64,000 nucleotides of DNA from Anaerolineae bacterium (GCA_020848035.1 JADLAX010000026.1:62001-126000), one strand, 5' to 3'. Positions 16,416-25,752 are shown, counted from the stretch's first letter. Numbers and translations are program-made. The notes: generated by a model from the sequence alone, not told the origin.

Positions 16416-16473
16416 CTCATCCTTTTGTGGTTATGGGTTTTGGGTAATTCTTGGGGTCAATCATTGAGGGGCA

Positions 16474-16562
16474 AAAAGTGAAACGTGAAACGTGATTCAC
16501 TCTCATCACGCTTCACGTTTCAATTTTCACTGCTTACTTTTCACTTTTTACGCTTCACGCTC
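16474..16562. repeat. Intergenic GTGAAACGTGA inverted repeat
   Basis: AAAAAGTGAAACGTGAAACG is answered by CGCTTCACGTTTC and CACTTTTTACGCTTCACG. It lies just behind the stop of the large Ser/Thr kinase gene and ahead of the DinB gene. The word composition is shared with 8442-8511, 47240-47284 and 60013-60090, but the conserved tail of two of those copies is absent. Confidence 0.75.
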
Positions 16563-16566
16563 CCCC

Positions 16567-19500
16567 CTACGGGCAGCTGACGTTGTTCACAAACTGCCAG
16601 GACGATGGGCTGTTGGAGCCACCGCCAGCGGGCCAGGTAGCCAGGTTGCCGGTGAAGAGCACCTGCACCATCATACCAAACGGATTGCCCAGCGCCGCCA
16701 GCTCGGCCGCAGCATCAATCTGCATTTCGATCACCCACTGCCCGGCCTGGCCGCCAATTTCGGCCGTCCAGTTGCTGGACGTGTAATTGGTGTCCCAGAT
16801 ATTGCCGTCGCTGTTGGAGCCAATGCCCGCCTGCACCACCTGGGTGCCGTCGCGCACCACGAAGAAAAAGCGATCGGCCGTGTCCGGGTCGCCCCGGTTG
16901 CCAGTGGTGTCAAAGTACAGCCGCAGCGAATCCGTGGCGTCCGTTGTAGGGTCGTTGATTAGAAAGGCCATGTACAAATTGGTGGTATCCCGCACCAGAT
17001 AAACCTGGACCAGGTCGCCGGGATCATTTTCCGGGGCAAACTGGATCAGCGGCTGGTTGGGCCATTCTGCCGGGTTAAACGTGCCGTTGATTTGCGGCGG
17101 GGTGCTGATGCAGCTCAGCACCGGATTGGGCAGCTGGGTATTGGTCGCGGTAGGTGTAATCGTCGGCGTTAGCGTGACGGTGGGTGTGGTGGTTGACGTG
17201 GGCGGCGTAGTGGCCGTCGCTGTGGCTGTAGGCGTGGCCGAAGGCGGCGGTGTGTTGGTCACCGTGGGCGTGTGGGTAAAGGTTGGCGTGGTGGACGGCG
17301 GCGGCGTGTTTGACGCCGTTGGCGTGGCTGTGGGTGTGCCCAAAGTGGCCGTCTGCGTGGGCGTGGGCGACACCACTGGGGTCTCTAGAGGGTTGGTCCC
17401 CTGCGAAATTTCCACCACGTCATTGACCCCATCGCCATCGGAGTCGGCCAGCAGCGGATTAGTGCCGTACTGGTTTACCTCCTGACCATCGGGAATCAGA
17501 TCGGCATCACTGTCAGCCAGCAGCGGGTTGGTGCCCAAAGTGAGCACTTCCTGACCATCGGTCAGGCCGTCGCCGTCAGTGTCGGGTTTGTTCGGGTCGG
17601 TTTGCAGGATATTGGTTTCCTGCGTGTTGCTCAAACCGTCGCCATCGGCATCCCCTTCGACAACGGCCGTTGCTGCCAAAGCCGTACTTGTCGCTAGATT
17701 GCTGATGGCAGCGGCCGTTTCCGTGGCCGCCGCGTTGGTCGCTGCCGCATTCTGGTTGCGCCCCAAAAGACCATCGCCAAAAAAGATGATGGAACCCAGG
17801 CCCAGGACGCAGGCAAAGGTAATGACCAAAATCGCCGCATACATCAACGTCGGCGGAATCGACGGGCCAGACTGCGCCTCACCCGACAAGGTTTGCCGCC
17901 CACCCGCTGCCGACGCTACCGCCACTTCAAATGGGAACAGCTCACCGCTGCCCAACCAGCTGGACTGCTCAGCCTCCAGCGCCAATTCCACGTTGGCCAC
18001 CTGACCTGGCTGTAAACGGATACGGCCGCGTTCTCCCTTAAAGCGTAGCCCACCCTGCCGGTCCCGTGCCACCACGCTAAAATCGCCCGGCGCGTTGCCC
18101 GTGTTGTGCACCTGCACCGTCACGCTGCCCGGCAGCCGCACCTGGCCTGGCTCCAAACTCGCCTCAAACGCCACAAACGTGCCGATGAAGACGGACGCAG
18201 TGGTGCCTACCTTGGCTTCAGGGTGCTGTTGGGACACCAGCTCAATGCGAAAGCGCTGCCGCCCGGTAGGCGTGCTGCGGTGTTTGGGCGGCCGAATGGT
18301 AATGCTCAGCTGAACGGTTTCCCCCGCAGGCAAATTGCGAAACTCCCCAGGCGGCATCGCCCACGCCCCCGGCAGGCCGTGAACACGCAGGCTCACCCGG
18401 TCATCAATCTGGCTGCGATTAACCACTTCCACCTTAAACTGGACCTGCTGACCCGGCTCCACGGTCACCTGGTCACTGGGCAAAAACAGCCCCAACGGCT
18501 CCGCCGCCACTACCTGGGTGGGCGTTACCTGGGGGGTGGTGCTGCCTAACCCCTGCTGGTAAGTCGGTGCTTCCTGCTCAAAGACGGCAATTTCTGGCCC
18601 TTGCAGCGTCAGCTCGTAAGGGCCAATGCGCATACGTGAGCCAGGCGGCACCGGCGTCGGATCATCAGCGCGCAGGCGGCGGTCGTTCAGAAAGGTGCCG
18701 TTAATGCCGCCCAAATCGACCAGTTCCCAGCCCAGGGCGGTGGCCTGCAAACGGGAATGATGGCGCGATACACCATCGGCGGGCAGCACAATTTCGTTGT
18801 CGGCGTGGCGGCCCAGGGTGATGACGGCCTGGGTCAGCGGCACGGTGCTGGGCGGATGGCCGGGCGTGTTGATGACCAGCTCATGCCCCGGCGGTGGCTC
18901 GGCCACGCGCTCCAAAATATTCATCTCCTCACGCAGCATGATTTGCGTGGGCGCACCTTCCAGGGCGACCATGGCGCTGCGCAGGGCGTCGGCCATTTCC
19001 GCGCCGTCAGCGTAACGATCGTTGGGGTTTTTGGCCAGCGAGCGGTTCAAAATGGTGTCGATGATGGCCGGAATGTCGCTGCGAATCTGGCGGGCGGGTG
19101 TGGGCATCTCACCGCGCGAGTGCACGGCAATGGCGTCGGAGAGGGTTTTAAATTCAAACGGGAGCCGGTTGGTAAACAGCTCGTAGAGGACCACACCCAG
19201 GGCGTAGAGGTCGGCACGGCCGTCTAGCTTATCGCCCTGGCACTGTTCCGGAGACATGTAGGTGGGAGTGCCGAGCGTTGTGCCGCTTTGGGTCAGCTGG
19301 GAACCTTCTTGCAGTTTCACCAGGCCAAAATCGGTGAGCAGGGCGCGAAAGGGCTGTTCATCTGGCTCGTCGGGGCGGTTGAGCCGCTTGAGCATGATGT
19401 TACCTGGCTTGATGTCGCGGTGCACGATGCCGCGCCGATAGGCGTAGTCCAGCGCTTCGGCAATTTGAGCGCCGATTTGCAGGCTTTGGGCCAGCGGTAA

Positions 19501-19836
19501 AAATTTGCGCATGCGCTGCAAGCGGCGTAAATGGTCGCGCAGGCTGCCGCCGTTGACAAATTCCATGGCGATAAACAGCCCTTCGGGCGAATCGCCAAAG
19601 TCGAAGATTTGCACCACAGAGGGATGGTCGAGTTGGGCGGCGGTGCGGGCCTCCTGGATGAGGCGGGCGCGGAACTCTTCCTGGCGGGCAAAGTGGGCGT
19701 GCATGAGCTTAAGCGCCACCTGGCGGTCCAGGTTCACGTCGTACGCGCGGTAGACGGTACCCATACCGCCATCACCTAACAGGGATTCCAGCCGGTAACG
19801 GCCGTTTATGGTATGACCGATCAGCGTGTTAGACAT
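16567..19836 (-). CDS. Ser/Thr protein kinase with FHA, membrane anchor, Ca-binding repeats and CBM9-like domain
   Basis: A 1089-residue fusion. Residues about 13-275 are a Hanks-type kinase with GDGGMGTVYRA, the Lys of VALKLM, HRDIKPGN and DFGLVK. Residues about 335-408 are an FHA domain (GRHADNEI, SRHHSRL, NGTFLN), which binds phosphothreonine. Two beta-sandwich (NEW3/CARDB-like) stretches follow, then a single transmembrane helix near 662-685. Outside would be thrombospondin type-3-like repeats (D-x-D-x-DGL, about 725-812), a Thr/Pro linker and a C-terminal 180-residue CBM9/DOMON-like domain. The layout suggests an extracellular sensor coupled to an intracellular kinase. Three TSP3-type units would bind calcium. 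It ends 8 bases before the threonine aldolase stop codon region and shares its strand, so the two are probably co-transcribed. Confidence 0.85.
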   Translation of the reverse strand: MSNTLIGHTINGRYRLESLLGDGGMGTVYRAYDVNLDRQVALKLMHAHFARQEEFRARLIQEARTAAQLDHPSVVQIFDFGDSPEGLFIAMEFVNGGSLRDHLRRLQRMRKFLPLAQSLQIGAQIAEALDYAYRRGIVHRDIKPGNIMLKRLNRPDEPDEQPFRALLTDFGLVKLQEGSQLTQSGTTLGTPTYMSPEQCQGDKLDGRADLYALGVVLYELFTNRLPFEFKTLSDAIAVHSRGEMPTPARQIRSDIPAIIDTILNRSLAKNPNDRYADGAEMADALRSAMVALEGAPTQIMLREEMNILERVAEPPPGHELVINTPGHPPSTVPLTQAVITLGRHADNEIVLPADGVSRHHSRLQATALGWELVDLGGINGTFLNDRRLRADDPTPVPPGSRMRIGPYELTLQGPEIAVFEQEAPTYQQGLGSTTPQVTPTQVVAAEPLGLFLPSDQVTVEPGQQVQFKVEVVNRSQIDDRVSLRVHGLPGAWAMPPGEFRNLPAGETVQLSITIRPPKHRSTPTGRQRFRIELVSQQHPEAKVGTTASVFIGTFVAFEASLEPGQVRLPGSVTVQVHNTGNAPGDFSVVARDRQGGLRFKGERGRIRLQPGQVANVELALEAEQSSWLGSGELFPFEVAVASAAGGRQTLSGEAQSGPSIPPTLMYAAILVITFACVLGLGSIIFFGDGLLGRNQNAAATNAAATETAAAISNLATSTALAATAVVEGDADGDGLSNTQETNILQTDPNKPDTDGDGLTDGQEVLTLGTNPLLADSDADLIPDGQEVNQYGTNPLLADSDGDGVNDVVEISQGTNPLETPVVSPTPTQTATLGTPTATPTASNTPPPSTTPTFTHTPTVTNTPPPSATPTATATATTPPTSTTTPTVTLTPTITPTATNTQLPNPVLSCISTPPQINGTFNPAEWPNQPLIQFAPENDPGDLVQVYLVRDTTNLYMAFLINDPTTDATDSLRLYFDTTGNRGDPDTADRFFFVVRDGTQVVQAGIGSNSDGNIWDTNYTSSNWTAEIGGQAGQWVIEMQIDAAAELAALGNPFGMMVQVLFTGNLATWPAGGGSNSPSSWQFVNNVSCP

Positions 19837-19844
19837 CTTCCCTC

Positions 19845-20885
19845 CTACTGCAAAATGGCTCGCGCGGTCTTTATAAACAGATCAACGTCCGCTGCCTGAA
19901 TCCAGTAATGGGTCACGGCACGGAAGCTGCGGGAATAGCCGCCGGAGAGCCAGATGTTGGCCTCGTCACGCAGCTGCTGCACAAATTGTGCCGGGGTCAC
20001 CCGCACCGCTTCATCCAGCGTAAAAAACATCATGTTGGTTTTTACCAACTCTGGCTGGATGTGAATCCCAGGGATTTGCGCCAATCCCTCGGCCAGCCGT
20101 CTGGCGTGGGCGTGGTCATCGGCCAGCCGCTCCACCATCTCGGTGAGGGCCACCACGCCCGCCGCGGCCATGATGCCCGCCTGACGCATCGCCCCACCCA
20201 CCAGCTTACGCGCCCGGCGGGCTTGCTGGATAAATTCTTGGGAACCACACAACACGGAGCCCATCGGGGCACACAGCCCTTTGCTCAAACAAAAGGTGAC
20301 GGAATCGACGTGTTGGGTAATTTCTTTGGCATTCAGGTTCAGGGCAACGGCCGCATTAAACAGCCGCGCCCCATCCATGTGCACAATCAGGCCATGTTGG
20401 TCGGCGATATGGCGAATTTGCTCAAAATAATCTGGTGCGATGGGATAGCCACCTTTAGCGCCATAGCTGTTTTCCACCAGGATGAGTCGGTTGCGCGGAA
20501 AATGGGGGTCATCGGGGAAGATCGCTCTTGCGACGGCGGTGAGGTCCATACGGCCGTACACATCCGTCGACAGCGGGTTGGGCACAATGCCGCCCAGCAC
20601 CGCCATGCCGCCCGCCTCAGCGCGAAAGGTGTGTGAATCTTCGCCCACAATCGCGCCATCCCCGCGACGGCCGTGGGTCAGGATGGCGGTAAGGTTGCCC
20701 ATCGTGCCGCTGGCAACAAACAGCCCCGCCTCTTTGCCCACCATTTCGGCGGCTAATGCTTCTAGCTTGATTACGGTGGGGTCTTCGCCGTAGACGTCAT
20801 CACCAACGGGGGCGTTGGCCATAGCCTGACGCATGGCGGGGGTGGGCCAGGTAACGGTGTCGGAGCGGAAGTCGATTCTATCCAT
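19845..20885 (-). CDS. ltaE: Low-specificity L-threonine aldolase
   Basis: A 346-residue fold-type I PLP enzyme that splits threonine or allo-threonine into glycine and acetaldehyde. It opens with IDFRSDTVTWPTPAMR and GDDVYGEDPTV, the family signature. FVASGTMGN binds the cofactor phosphate, and the PLP lysine is in CLSKGLCAPMGS. The frame is open 51 codons further, but the ATG at 20885 is where homology starts. The kinase gene starts 8 bases after its stop, which is an unexpected partner; the link is probably only positional. Confidence 0.88.
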   Translation of the reverse strand: MDRIDFRSDTVTWPTPAMRQAMANAPVGDDVYGEDPTVIKLEALAAEMVGKEAGLFVASGTMGNLTAILTHGRRGDGAIVGEDSHTFRAEAGGMAVLGGIVPNPLSTDVYGRMDLTAVARAIFPDDPHFPRNRLILVENSYGAKGGYPIAPDYFEQIRHIADQHGLIVHMDGARLFNAAVALNLNAKEITQHVDSVTFCLSKGLCAPMGSVLCGSQEFIQQARRARKLVGGAMRQAGIMAAAGVVALTEMVERLADDHAHARRLAEGLAQIPGIHIQPELVKTNMMFFTLDEAVRVTPAQFVQQLRDEANIWLSGGYSRSFRAVTHYWIQAADVDLFIKTARAILQ

Positions 20886-21179
20886 AGCTTGAAGTTTACG
20901 TAATATTGTAATTTTAGCAAACAGCAGCGGCCAGATGCAGGGGGTGCCGAACTGACTTTGGGCAGGTCTCAGCCATACCAAAGGGTGGAAATGGGAAGAA
21001 ACCGTAGGCAGATGTGTCCGACCGCCGGCTGAATACAATGAACCTATCTTTAAGGCAACGGCCGCTCCGTCAACAAAAGATGGTAAGCGGCCGTTTGTTA
21101 TTAGATTTTGTTTATTGACCAGCCTCTTTGGCCGAAGTCACGCTTTGTGACTCCGTTGTTTCATTCAGGAGGTAATCTG
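20886..21179. other. Divergent intergenic region
   Basis: Upstream region shared by the threonine aldolase (leftward) and SH3b lipoprotein (rightward) genes. AGGAGGT at 21168 is a strong ribosome binding site for the latter. One AACGGCCGCT variant lies near 21058. I saw no gene and no clear operator. Confidence 0.45.
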
Positions 21180-22751
21180 ATGAAAAAGTTACGTATTTTG
21201 AAGGGGAGCTTGCTGCTACTGCTGGCAGGCTTGCTGTTGATTGGCTGCGTACCGGGTGGTGATGAGCCAGCTGTCCCCACCGTGGTGGTGAATACACCGG
21301 TGGCCGTGGTGGAAACACCAACCGTCGCCAGTGGGGATGTGGTGGAAACGGTTGTTCCGGTAGCAACGGCCGTTCCCCAAGAAACGGTTGAATCGGTAGA
21401 AACGGCCGTGCCACCCACACACTCCCCCACAACCGCACCAGCCCAGCCGGTGGTCATCGTGCCCACCGACGTGGAGCGGGTGATGGCCCTGGCCAACCTG
21501 AACGTGCGGATGGGGCCGGGTCTTGGCTTCACGGTGGTGGATTGGTTGACTGAAGGGGAAACGGCCGTGGTCACCGGCATTTCGGAAGATGGCGGCTGGT
21601 GGCGCATTTTGTGCCCGGAAGCGATGCCTGGCATCAGCTGTTATATCTCGGCCGCCGGGCAGTTTACCCAGCCGGTGATGGCCGACGGGGCTCAGCCGCA
21701 GCGCATCGAGTTTGCTCCTGGGGCGACTTCAGCGACGGTTGAGGTGCAGCTCCCGGCCAATGCCCAGACCTGGTTTGTGCTGTGGGCCGCCGCCGAGCAA
21801 ACGATGTCGATCAACGTCGCTTCGGAAAACAACAGCGTGCTGTTCCACCTACAAGGCAGGCAAGACGGTGTGGCTTACAAACAGATGCTCGATGGCAATT
21901 CATTGTGGCAGGGCAAGCTGCCGGTGTCGCAGGATTATTTGCTGACGCTGGACAATCTCAGCGCGGCCACGACGGTTGTCATCGACATTTCCATCGTGAA
22001 TCATCCGCCGACAGACACACCGGGCGGGCCGCTGCATCCAATTGTAGATGGGGCAACGGGCTTCCTGCTGGGCGGCTGGTACAACAACGGCTGGGTCAGC
22101 GCGGCGGAGTACGTAGCGCTGATTTCGGATGCGGCACGGCCGTATATCTTCTACGGTCTGGGTGGTGAAACCGGCGTCATTACCGGCCAGATTCCCACCA
22201 CTGGCGGCATCTGCAACCAGCCGACCGTGCCCCTGGCATCACTCATGCCGGGCAGCATTGGCCTGGTGGGACGCTGGAACGCCACGCCGCGCCTGCCGCA
22301 AGATGTGCCGGTAAACACCGAGGTCTACCGGCAGGTACTGGCGGAAACGCTGCAAGACGCCGGCCTGGCCAGTCCGGCGATCAGCATCGACCGCATTCTG
22401 CGCTTTGACCTGGAAGGAGATGGCGTGGAAGAGGTGCTGATTGTGGCCAACCACCTGACGGCGGGTGTGGGCCAACCGCCCGCCGCCGTAGGTGATTACG
22501 CCACGGTGCTGCTGCGCAAGACGATTGGCAGCGAGGCAGTGACCGTGCCGCTGTACCTGGACATCTACCAGGAAGGCGGCGATCTGGTCTTCCCCCGGCG
22601 CTACGAAGCGCTGGCAGTGGCCGATTTAAACGGCGACGGCCGTTTGGAAATCGTCATTGGCGCAGACCGGCATGAAGGTTGGCAGGTGGCGGTGATTGAG
22701 AGCTACGGGGCAACATCGCAGGTAATGCTGGAGGCGGGCTGCCACGAGTAG
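21180..22751 (+). CDS. SH3b-domain lipoprotein
   Basis: The 523-residue precursor has a signal peptide with lipobox LIGC (Cys23), a Val/Pro/Thr-rich linker that contains three TAV triplets written by ACGGCCGT, then a bacterial SH3 domain (LANLNVRMGPGLGFTVV) around residues 100-165. Next comes a beta-rich region of unknown type and a C-terminal part with FDLEGDGVEEVLIV and DLNGDGRLEIVIG. These look like FG-GAP/VCBS-type calcium-binding loops. It is probably a surface protein that contacts cell-wall glycan. A terminator follows directly, so it is a single-gene unit. Confidence 0.75.
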   Translation: MKKLRILKGSLLLLLAGLLLIGCVPGGDEPAVPTVVVNTPVAVVETPTVASGDVVETVVPVATAVPQETVESVETAVPPTHSPTTAPAQPVVIVPTDVERVMALANLNVRMGPGLGFTVVDWLTEGETAVVTGISEDGGWWRILCPEAMPGISCYISAAGQFTQPVMADGAQPQRIEFAPGATSATVEVQLPANAQTWFVLWAAAEQTMSINVASENNSVLFHLQGRQDGVAYKQMLDGNSLWQGKLPVSQDYLLTLDNLSAATTVVIDISIVNHPPTDTPGGPLHPIVDGATGFLLGGWYNNGWVSAAEYVALISDAARPYIFYGLGGETGVITGQIPTTGGICNQPTVPLASLMPGSIGLVGRWNATPRLPQDVPVNTEVYRQVLAETLQDAGLASPAISIDRILRFDLEGDGVEEVLIVANHLTAGVGQPPAAVGDYATVLLRKTIGSEAVTVPLYLDIYQEGGDLVFPRRYEALAVADLNGDGRLEIVIGADRHEGWQVAVIESYGATSQVMLEAGCHE

Positions 22752-22772
22752 CTGAAGTGGGATTGGCATGAA

Positions 22773-22806
22773 AAAACGGCCGTTTCCGGGGGGAAACGGC
22801 CGTTTT
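22773..22806 (+). terminator. Terminator built from two ACGGCCGT palindromes
   Basis: AAAACGGCCGTTT, an 8-base loop (CCGGGGGG), then AAACGGCCGTTTT form a perfect 13-bp stem with an A-rich start and T-rich end. It lies 21 bases after the SH3b lipoprotein stop and would also work for the gene converging from the right. Each arm is itself the dispersed palindrome of this genome. Confidence 0.8.
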
Positions 22807-22875
22807 GTTTGGAATTTTATGACTTACGCAGGCTGAGCCTGGCGAAGCCGACTTCAACAGGCTCAATCTCTTTTA

Positions 22876-23928
22876 CTAATCCCCAGACGTGGCCGCCCGG
22901 CGCGAACCAATTCGCTCCCTGGTTCGCCCGGTAAACAGACCCACCAGCCGCATCCCCAGCCAGATGATCAAGGCCAGCACAAAAACGAGCAAATATTCAA
23001 TCACCGGAATGCGCACAATTTCGTTCACATTTTCCCAGCCACGGCCGCTGTAAACAATCAGAACACCGGCAATGTAGGCAGCAATGAAGCCCCAGCGCCA
23101 ATATTTGCTAAGCCCCAGACCGTACATTTGCGTCACTACAAAAATCCCGGCAAAGCCAAAGAAAAACATGGGCCACATGGTATTGGTTTGCAGCGCCACC
23201 AGCGTACCGTGCACCAGCACCGAAATCTCCAGCACCCACGTCCACCATTTGTTCAGGTGCGCCCGGGTAAACATCAGGCTGCCCTGCACCATGAGGAAAA
23301 AGGTGTAGATGAAGCCGAGCAAGTGTCCCATCGTCGCTTCCATGGGGTGATACCAGAAGGTGTAAATGACCGCCCAGGCAAAGATGTAGCCATGATATTT
23401 ACGAGCCACGCGGGCCGTTTCCTTGAGGAAGCCCACTTTTTTGCCAAAAAAGAGGCCGCGCCGCTGGTTTTCCATCAGCAAGATCATGACCAGCATCAGC
23501 ACCACCGAACCTTGCGAACTCCAAATGGATACATCCTGCGCCAGCCCGTCATAAAAGAAGATAGTTTGCAGCAGATGAAGTACGATGAACACGGCATTCA
23601 CCGCCAGGGCAATGATGTTGACACGCTGCAAACCATTGGTGTATTTCAGTTTGGCTTGTTGGGCATAATAAATGAGCCCCCAAATAGCTATCTGATGCAG
23701 CAAATAGCCGCCCCAGGCTGTGGCCCGCGTCCAGAAAGTGGGTTCGGGCAGCTGCCAGTAATACCAGGAAGCGCCCTGGTCGGGCAGAAAATCTACCTGG
23801 GGCAGCGCCCCACGCAGCAGCCAGATGAGGCCGGTAAACAGAAAGCTAAAAATCACCCCGCCCCACAGGGCTTTGGAGCTGGTAAACGTTTCGGTTATTT
23901 TTTGAGTGGGCTGTACTTTGGTGGTCAC
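22876..23928 (-). CDS. Multi-pass membrane protein of unknown function
   Basis: The 350-residue product has eight or nine transmembrane helices and few soluble parts. Blocks such as YTFWYHPMEATMGHLLGF, MFTRAHLNKWWTW and VLVHGTLVALQ bring several histidines near membrane faces, which might bind heme or metal, but I do not recognise the family. The Thr/Lys-rich N-terminus is probably cytoplasmic. It is a single gene on this strand between converging and parallel units; its promoter should be in the AT-rich stretch near 23950-24010. Confidence 0.6.
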   Translation of the reverse strand: MTTKVQPTQKITETFTSSKALWGGVIFSFLFTGLIWLLRGALPQVDFLPDQGASWYYWQLPEPTFWTRATAWGGYLLHQIAIWGLIYYAQQAKLKYTNGLQRVNIIALAVNAVFIVLHLLQTIFFYDGLAQDVSIWSSQGSVVLMLVMILLMENQRRGLFFGKKVGFLKETARVARKYHGYIFAWAVIYTFWYHPMEATMGHLLGFIYTFFLMVQGSLMFTRAHLNKWWTWVLEISVLVHGTLVALQTNTMWPMFFFGFAGIFVVTQMYGLGLSKYWRWGFIAAYIAGVLIVYSGRGWENVNEIVRIPVIEYLLVFVLALIIWLGMRLVGLFTGRTRERIGSRRAATSGD

Positions 23929-24022
23929 GGCCGTTCTCCTTACACATGAATCGACGTTTTGTTAGGATATTGTCCACTATTTTACACGTCTGTCCATATT
24001 TTGCAAAGAAGAATGGAGACAG

Positions 24023-24086
24023 CCACAGAGTTCACAGAAGATCGCCTCTGTGAAGCTCTGGATTTTCTCGGTGAAACTCTGTGTTT
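24023..24086. repeat. Intergenic CTCTGTG-family inverted repeat
   Basis: CCACAGAGTTCACAGA on the left is answered by CTCTGTGAAGCTCTG and AACTCTGTGTTTCG. It is related in words to 7695-7787. It lies between the lipid kinase stop (24092) and the promoter side of the membrane protein. Confidence 0.65.
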
Positions 24087-24091
24087 CGATT

Positions 24092-25069
24092 TTACAGTTT
24101 GAGGGGGATACCCGGCTGTTCAAACAGGTCGGCCGGGGCCGAGGCGGGAACCAGCAGGCGCAACGCGCCGGGTTTGAGGGTGCAGGTGAGGGGGGTGTAG
24201 CCGCCCAATTCGCCGTCGGTCTGGCAGGGCATGGTGGGCGTGGTGTGGATGGTGATGGAACGGCCGTGTACCATCATCATGCCCGGATAGTCGCGCCGCC
24301 CCGCCTTCATCAACGCGCCGTACTGAAACAGCTTGTAGATATGCTGGCCCTGGAACAGCCAGACTTCAAACAGACCATCGTCTAATTTGGCCTGGGGGCT
24401 GAGGGTGAGGCCACCACCGGCATACAGGCGGCAGTTGCTGATCAAAGCCAGGAGGTAATGATCTTCAAAGAGCTGTCCATCGATCTCAACCCGCGCCTCC
24501 ACGGCGGGGAAGTTGGGCGTCAGGGCAATGCCTTGCAGCATGTAGCCAAAGCGACCCAGCTTTTTAGACCATTTGGGGCGCGGCTCGATGTGCTCCACCA
24601 GGTAACCATCGGCCCCGGCCCCCGACCAGAGCAGCCAGTAACGGCCGTTCCCCGTCCCGTCCACTGTGTAACCCAGATCCATGCGCTGGATACGGCCGTT
24701 GAGCAGCAAATCGGCCGCTTTCAACAGCTGGTGCCGCCCGCGCAGCACCGGCAGCGGCATGTGCAGTTCGCGCGCAAACGAGTTGGCCGTGCCTACCGGC
24801 AGCGGGGCCATGATCGTTTCTGTACCGGCCAGTCCGTTGGCCACCTCGCCCAACGTGCCGTCCCCACCCGCCGCAAACACCAGATCGCAGCCAGCGGCCG
24901 CCGCTTGTTGGGCTAATTCGGTTGCGTGTCCGGGAGCTTGGGTTGGCTGGATGGTCACACGCCAGCCACGTGCCTGCCAGAGATCAGCTACCAAGACCAT
25001 CGGCGCTGCTAAATTGGCGGGCCCAGCTAGAGGATTGAATATCAGGGTCGCTTGCGCCGGTTTCTTCAC
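24092..25069 (-). CDS. Diacylglycerol-kinase-like lipid kinase
   Basis: A 325-residue protein of the DAGK/YegS family, with IFNPLAGP at the N-terminus, AAGGDGTLGEVANGL (the GGDGT ATP loop) near residue 67 and PVGTANSFAREL soon after. It should phosphorylate diacylglycerol or a related lipid at the membrane with ATP. The family motif starts right at the chosen ATG, so the 86-base overlap with the upstream P-loop kinase gene seems real. That implies a translationally linked pair. Confidence 0.85.
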   Translation of the reverse strand: MKKPAQATLIFNPLAGPANLAAPMVLVADLWQARGWRVTIQPTQAPGHATELAQQAAAAGCDLVFAAGGDGTLGEVANGLAGTETIMAPLPVGTANSFARELHMPLPVLRGRHQLLKAADLLLNGRIQRMDLGYTVDGTGNGRYWLLWSGAGADGYLVEHIEPRPKWSKKLGRFGYMLQGIALTPNFPAVEARVEIDGQLFEDHYLLALISNCRLYAGGGLTLSPQAKLDDGLFEVWLFQGQHIYKLFQYGALMKAGRRDYPGMMMVHGRSITIHTTPTMPCQTDGELGGYTPLTCTLKPGALRLLVPASAPADLFEQPGIPLKL

Positions 25070-25652
25070 ACTTCAGCCAGTAGTAGAATAATTTTTCCGC
25101 CAAAACGTTGGGCGGCGTATCGGTGGTGTCTAAAATAAGGTGCTCACCCACCACGGGTTCCTGAGCTTCTACCATCCATTTATACACAGACCAATCCGCA
25201 TCTGACAAGTCGGTTTCGCGGCGCTGCCCACTGTTGCGCTTAAACAGGCGCTCGCGGATGGTATCTTGCGCCGCCTGGACGTAACAAACAGCCACCGGCG
25301 CACCCGCTCGCTTGGCGATCTTCATCATGTGCTCGCGCCGGGCGGCCAGGTAATTGGAGGCATCAAAGATAACCCGCTGGCCATCACGCAGCCGCGATTC
25401 GATGATCGAATAACACACTTCGTACACCAGCATCATCTCGGCGGCGGTGTAGGTGGGCTGGTTGCGCAAATGCAGGCGGATGCCGTCGGTACTGACAACC
25501 ACAAAGGACATAAACTGCTGCAACCCTTCAACCACCGAAGATTTGCCCGTGCCAGGCAAACCAACCATCATAAGCAAGCTGCCGCCAGCGCGCACAAAAG
25601 GCGACTGGGGCAGTAAATCATCAATATCGCTGACAATACTATGTAAATACAT
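24984..25652 (-). CDS. P-loop kinase (zeta-toxin / polynucleotide-kinase-like)
   Basis: A 222-residue ATPase with GLPGTGKSS (31-39), VVVSTDGIRLHL as second-strand region and VIFDASNYLAARRE in the middle, then RLFKRNSGQ as the arginine-rich lid. The pattern matches the AAA_33 kinases, whose substrates range from nucleic acid ends to sugars. The stated function is open. The last 28 residues overlap the lipid kinase gene in another frame and have no motif, so the functional domain is complete before them. Confidence 0.75.
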   Translation of the reverse strand: MYLHSIVSDIDDLLPQSPFVRAGGSLLMMVGLPGTGKSSVVEGLQQFMSFVVVSTDGIRLHLRNQPTYTAAEMMLVYEVCYSIIESRLRDGQRVIFDASNYLAARREHMMKIAKRAGAPVAVCYVQAAQDTIRERLFKRNSGQRRETDLSDADWSVYKWMVEAQEPVVGEHLILDTTDTPPNVLAEKLFYYWLKCEETGASDPDIQSSSWARQFSSADGLGS

Positions 25653-25752
25653 TCGGATACGCTTACAACGCTTTCAAGTTGACGCCAGTAAAAAGGGATC
25701 GTGCCGTGCCAACATTTTAATTCAGTTTGGGCGTCGATGGTTAAGATTTTAA

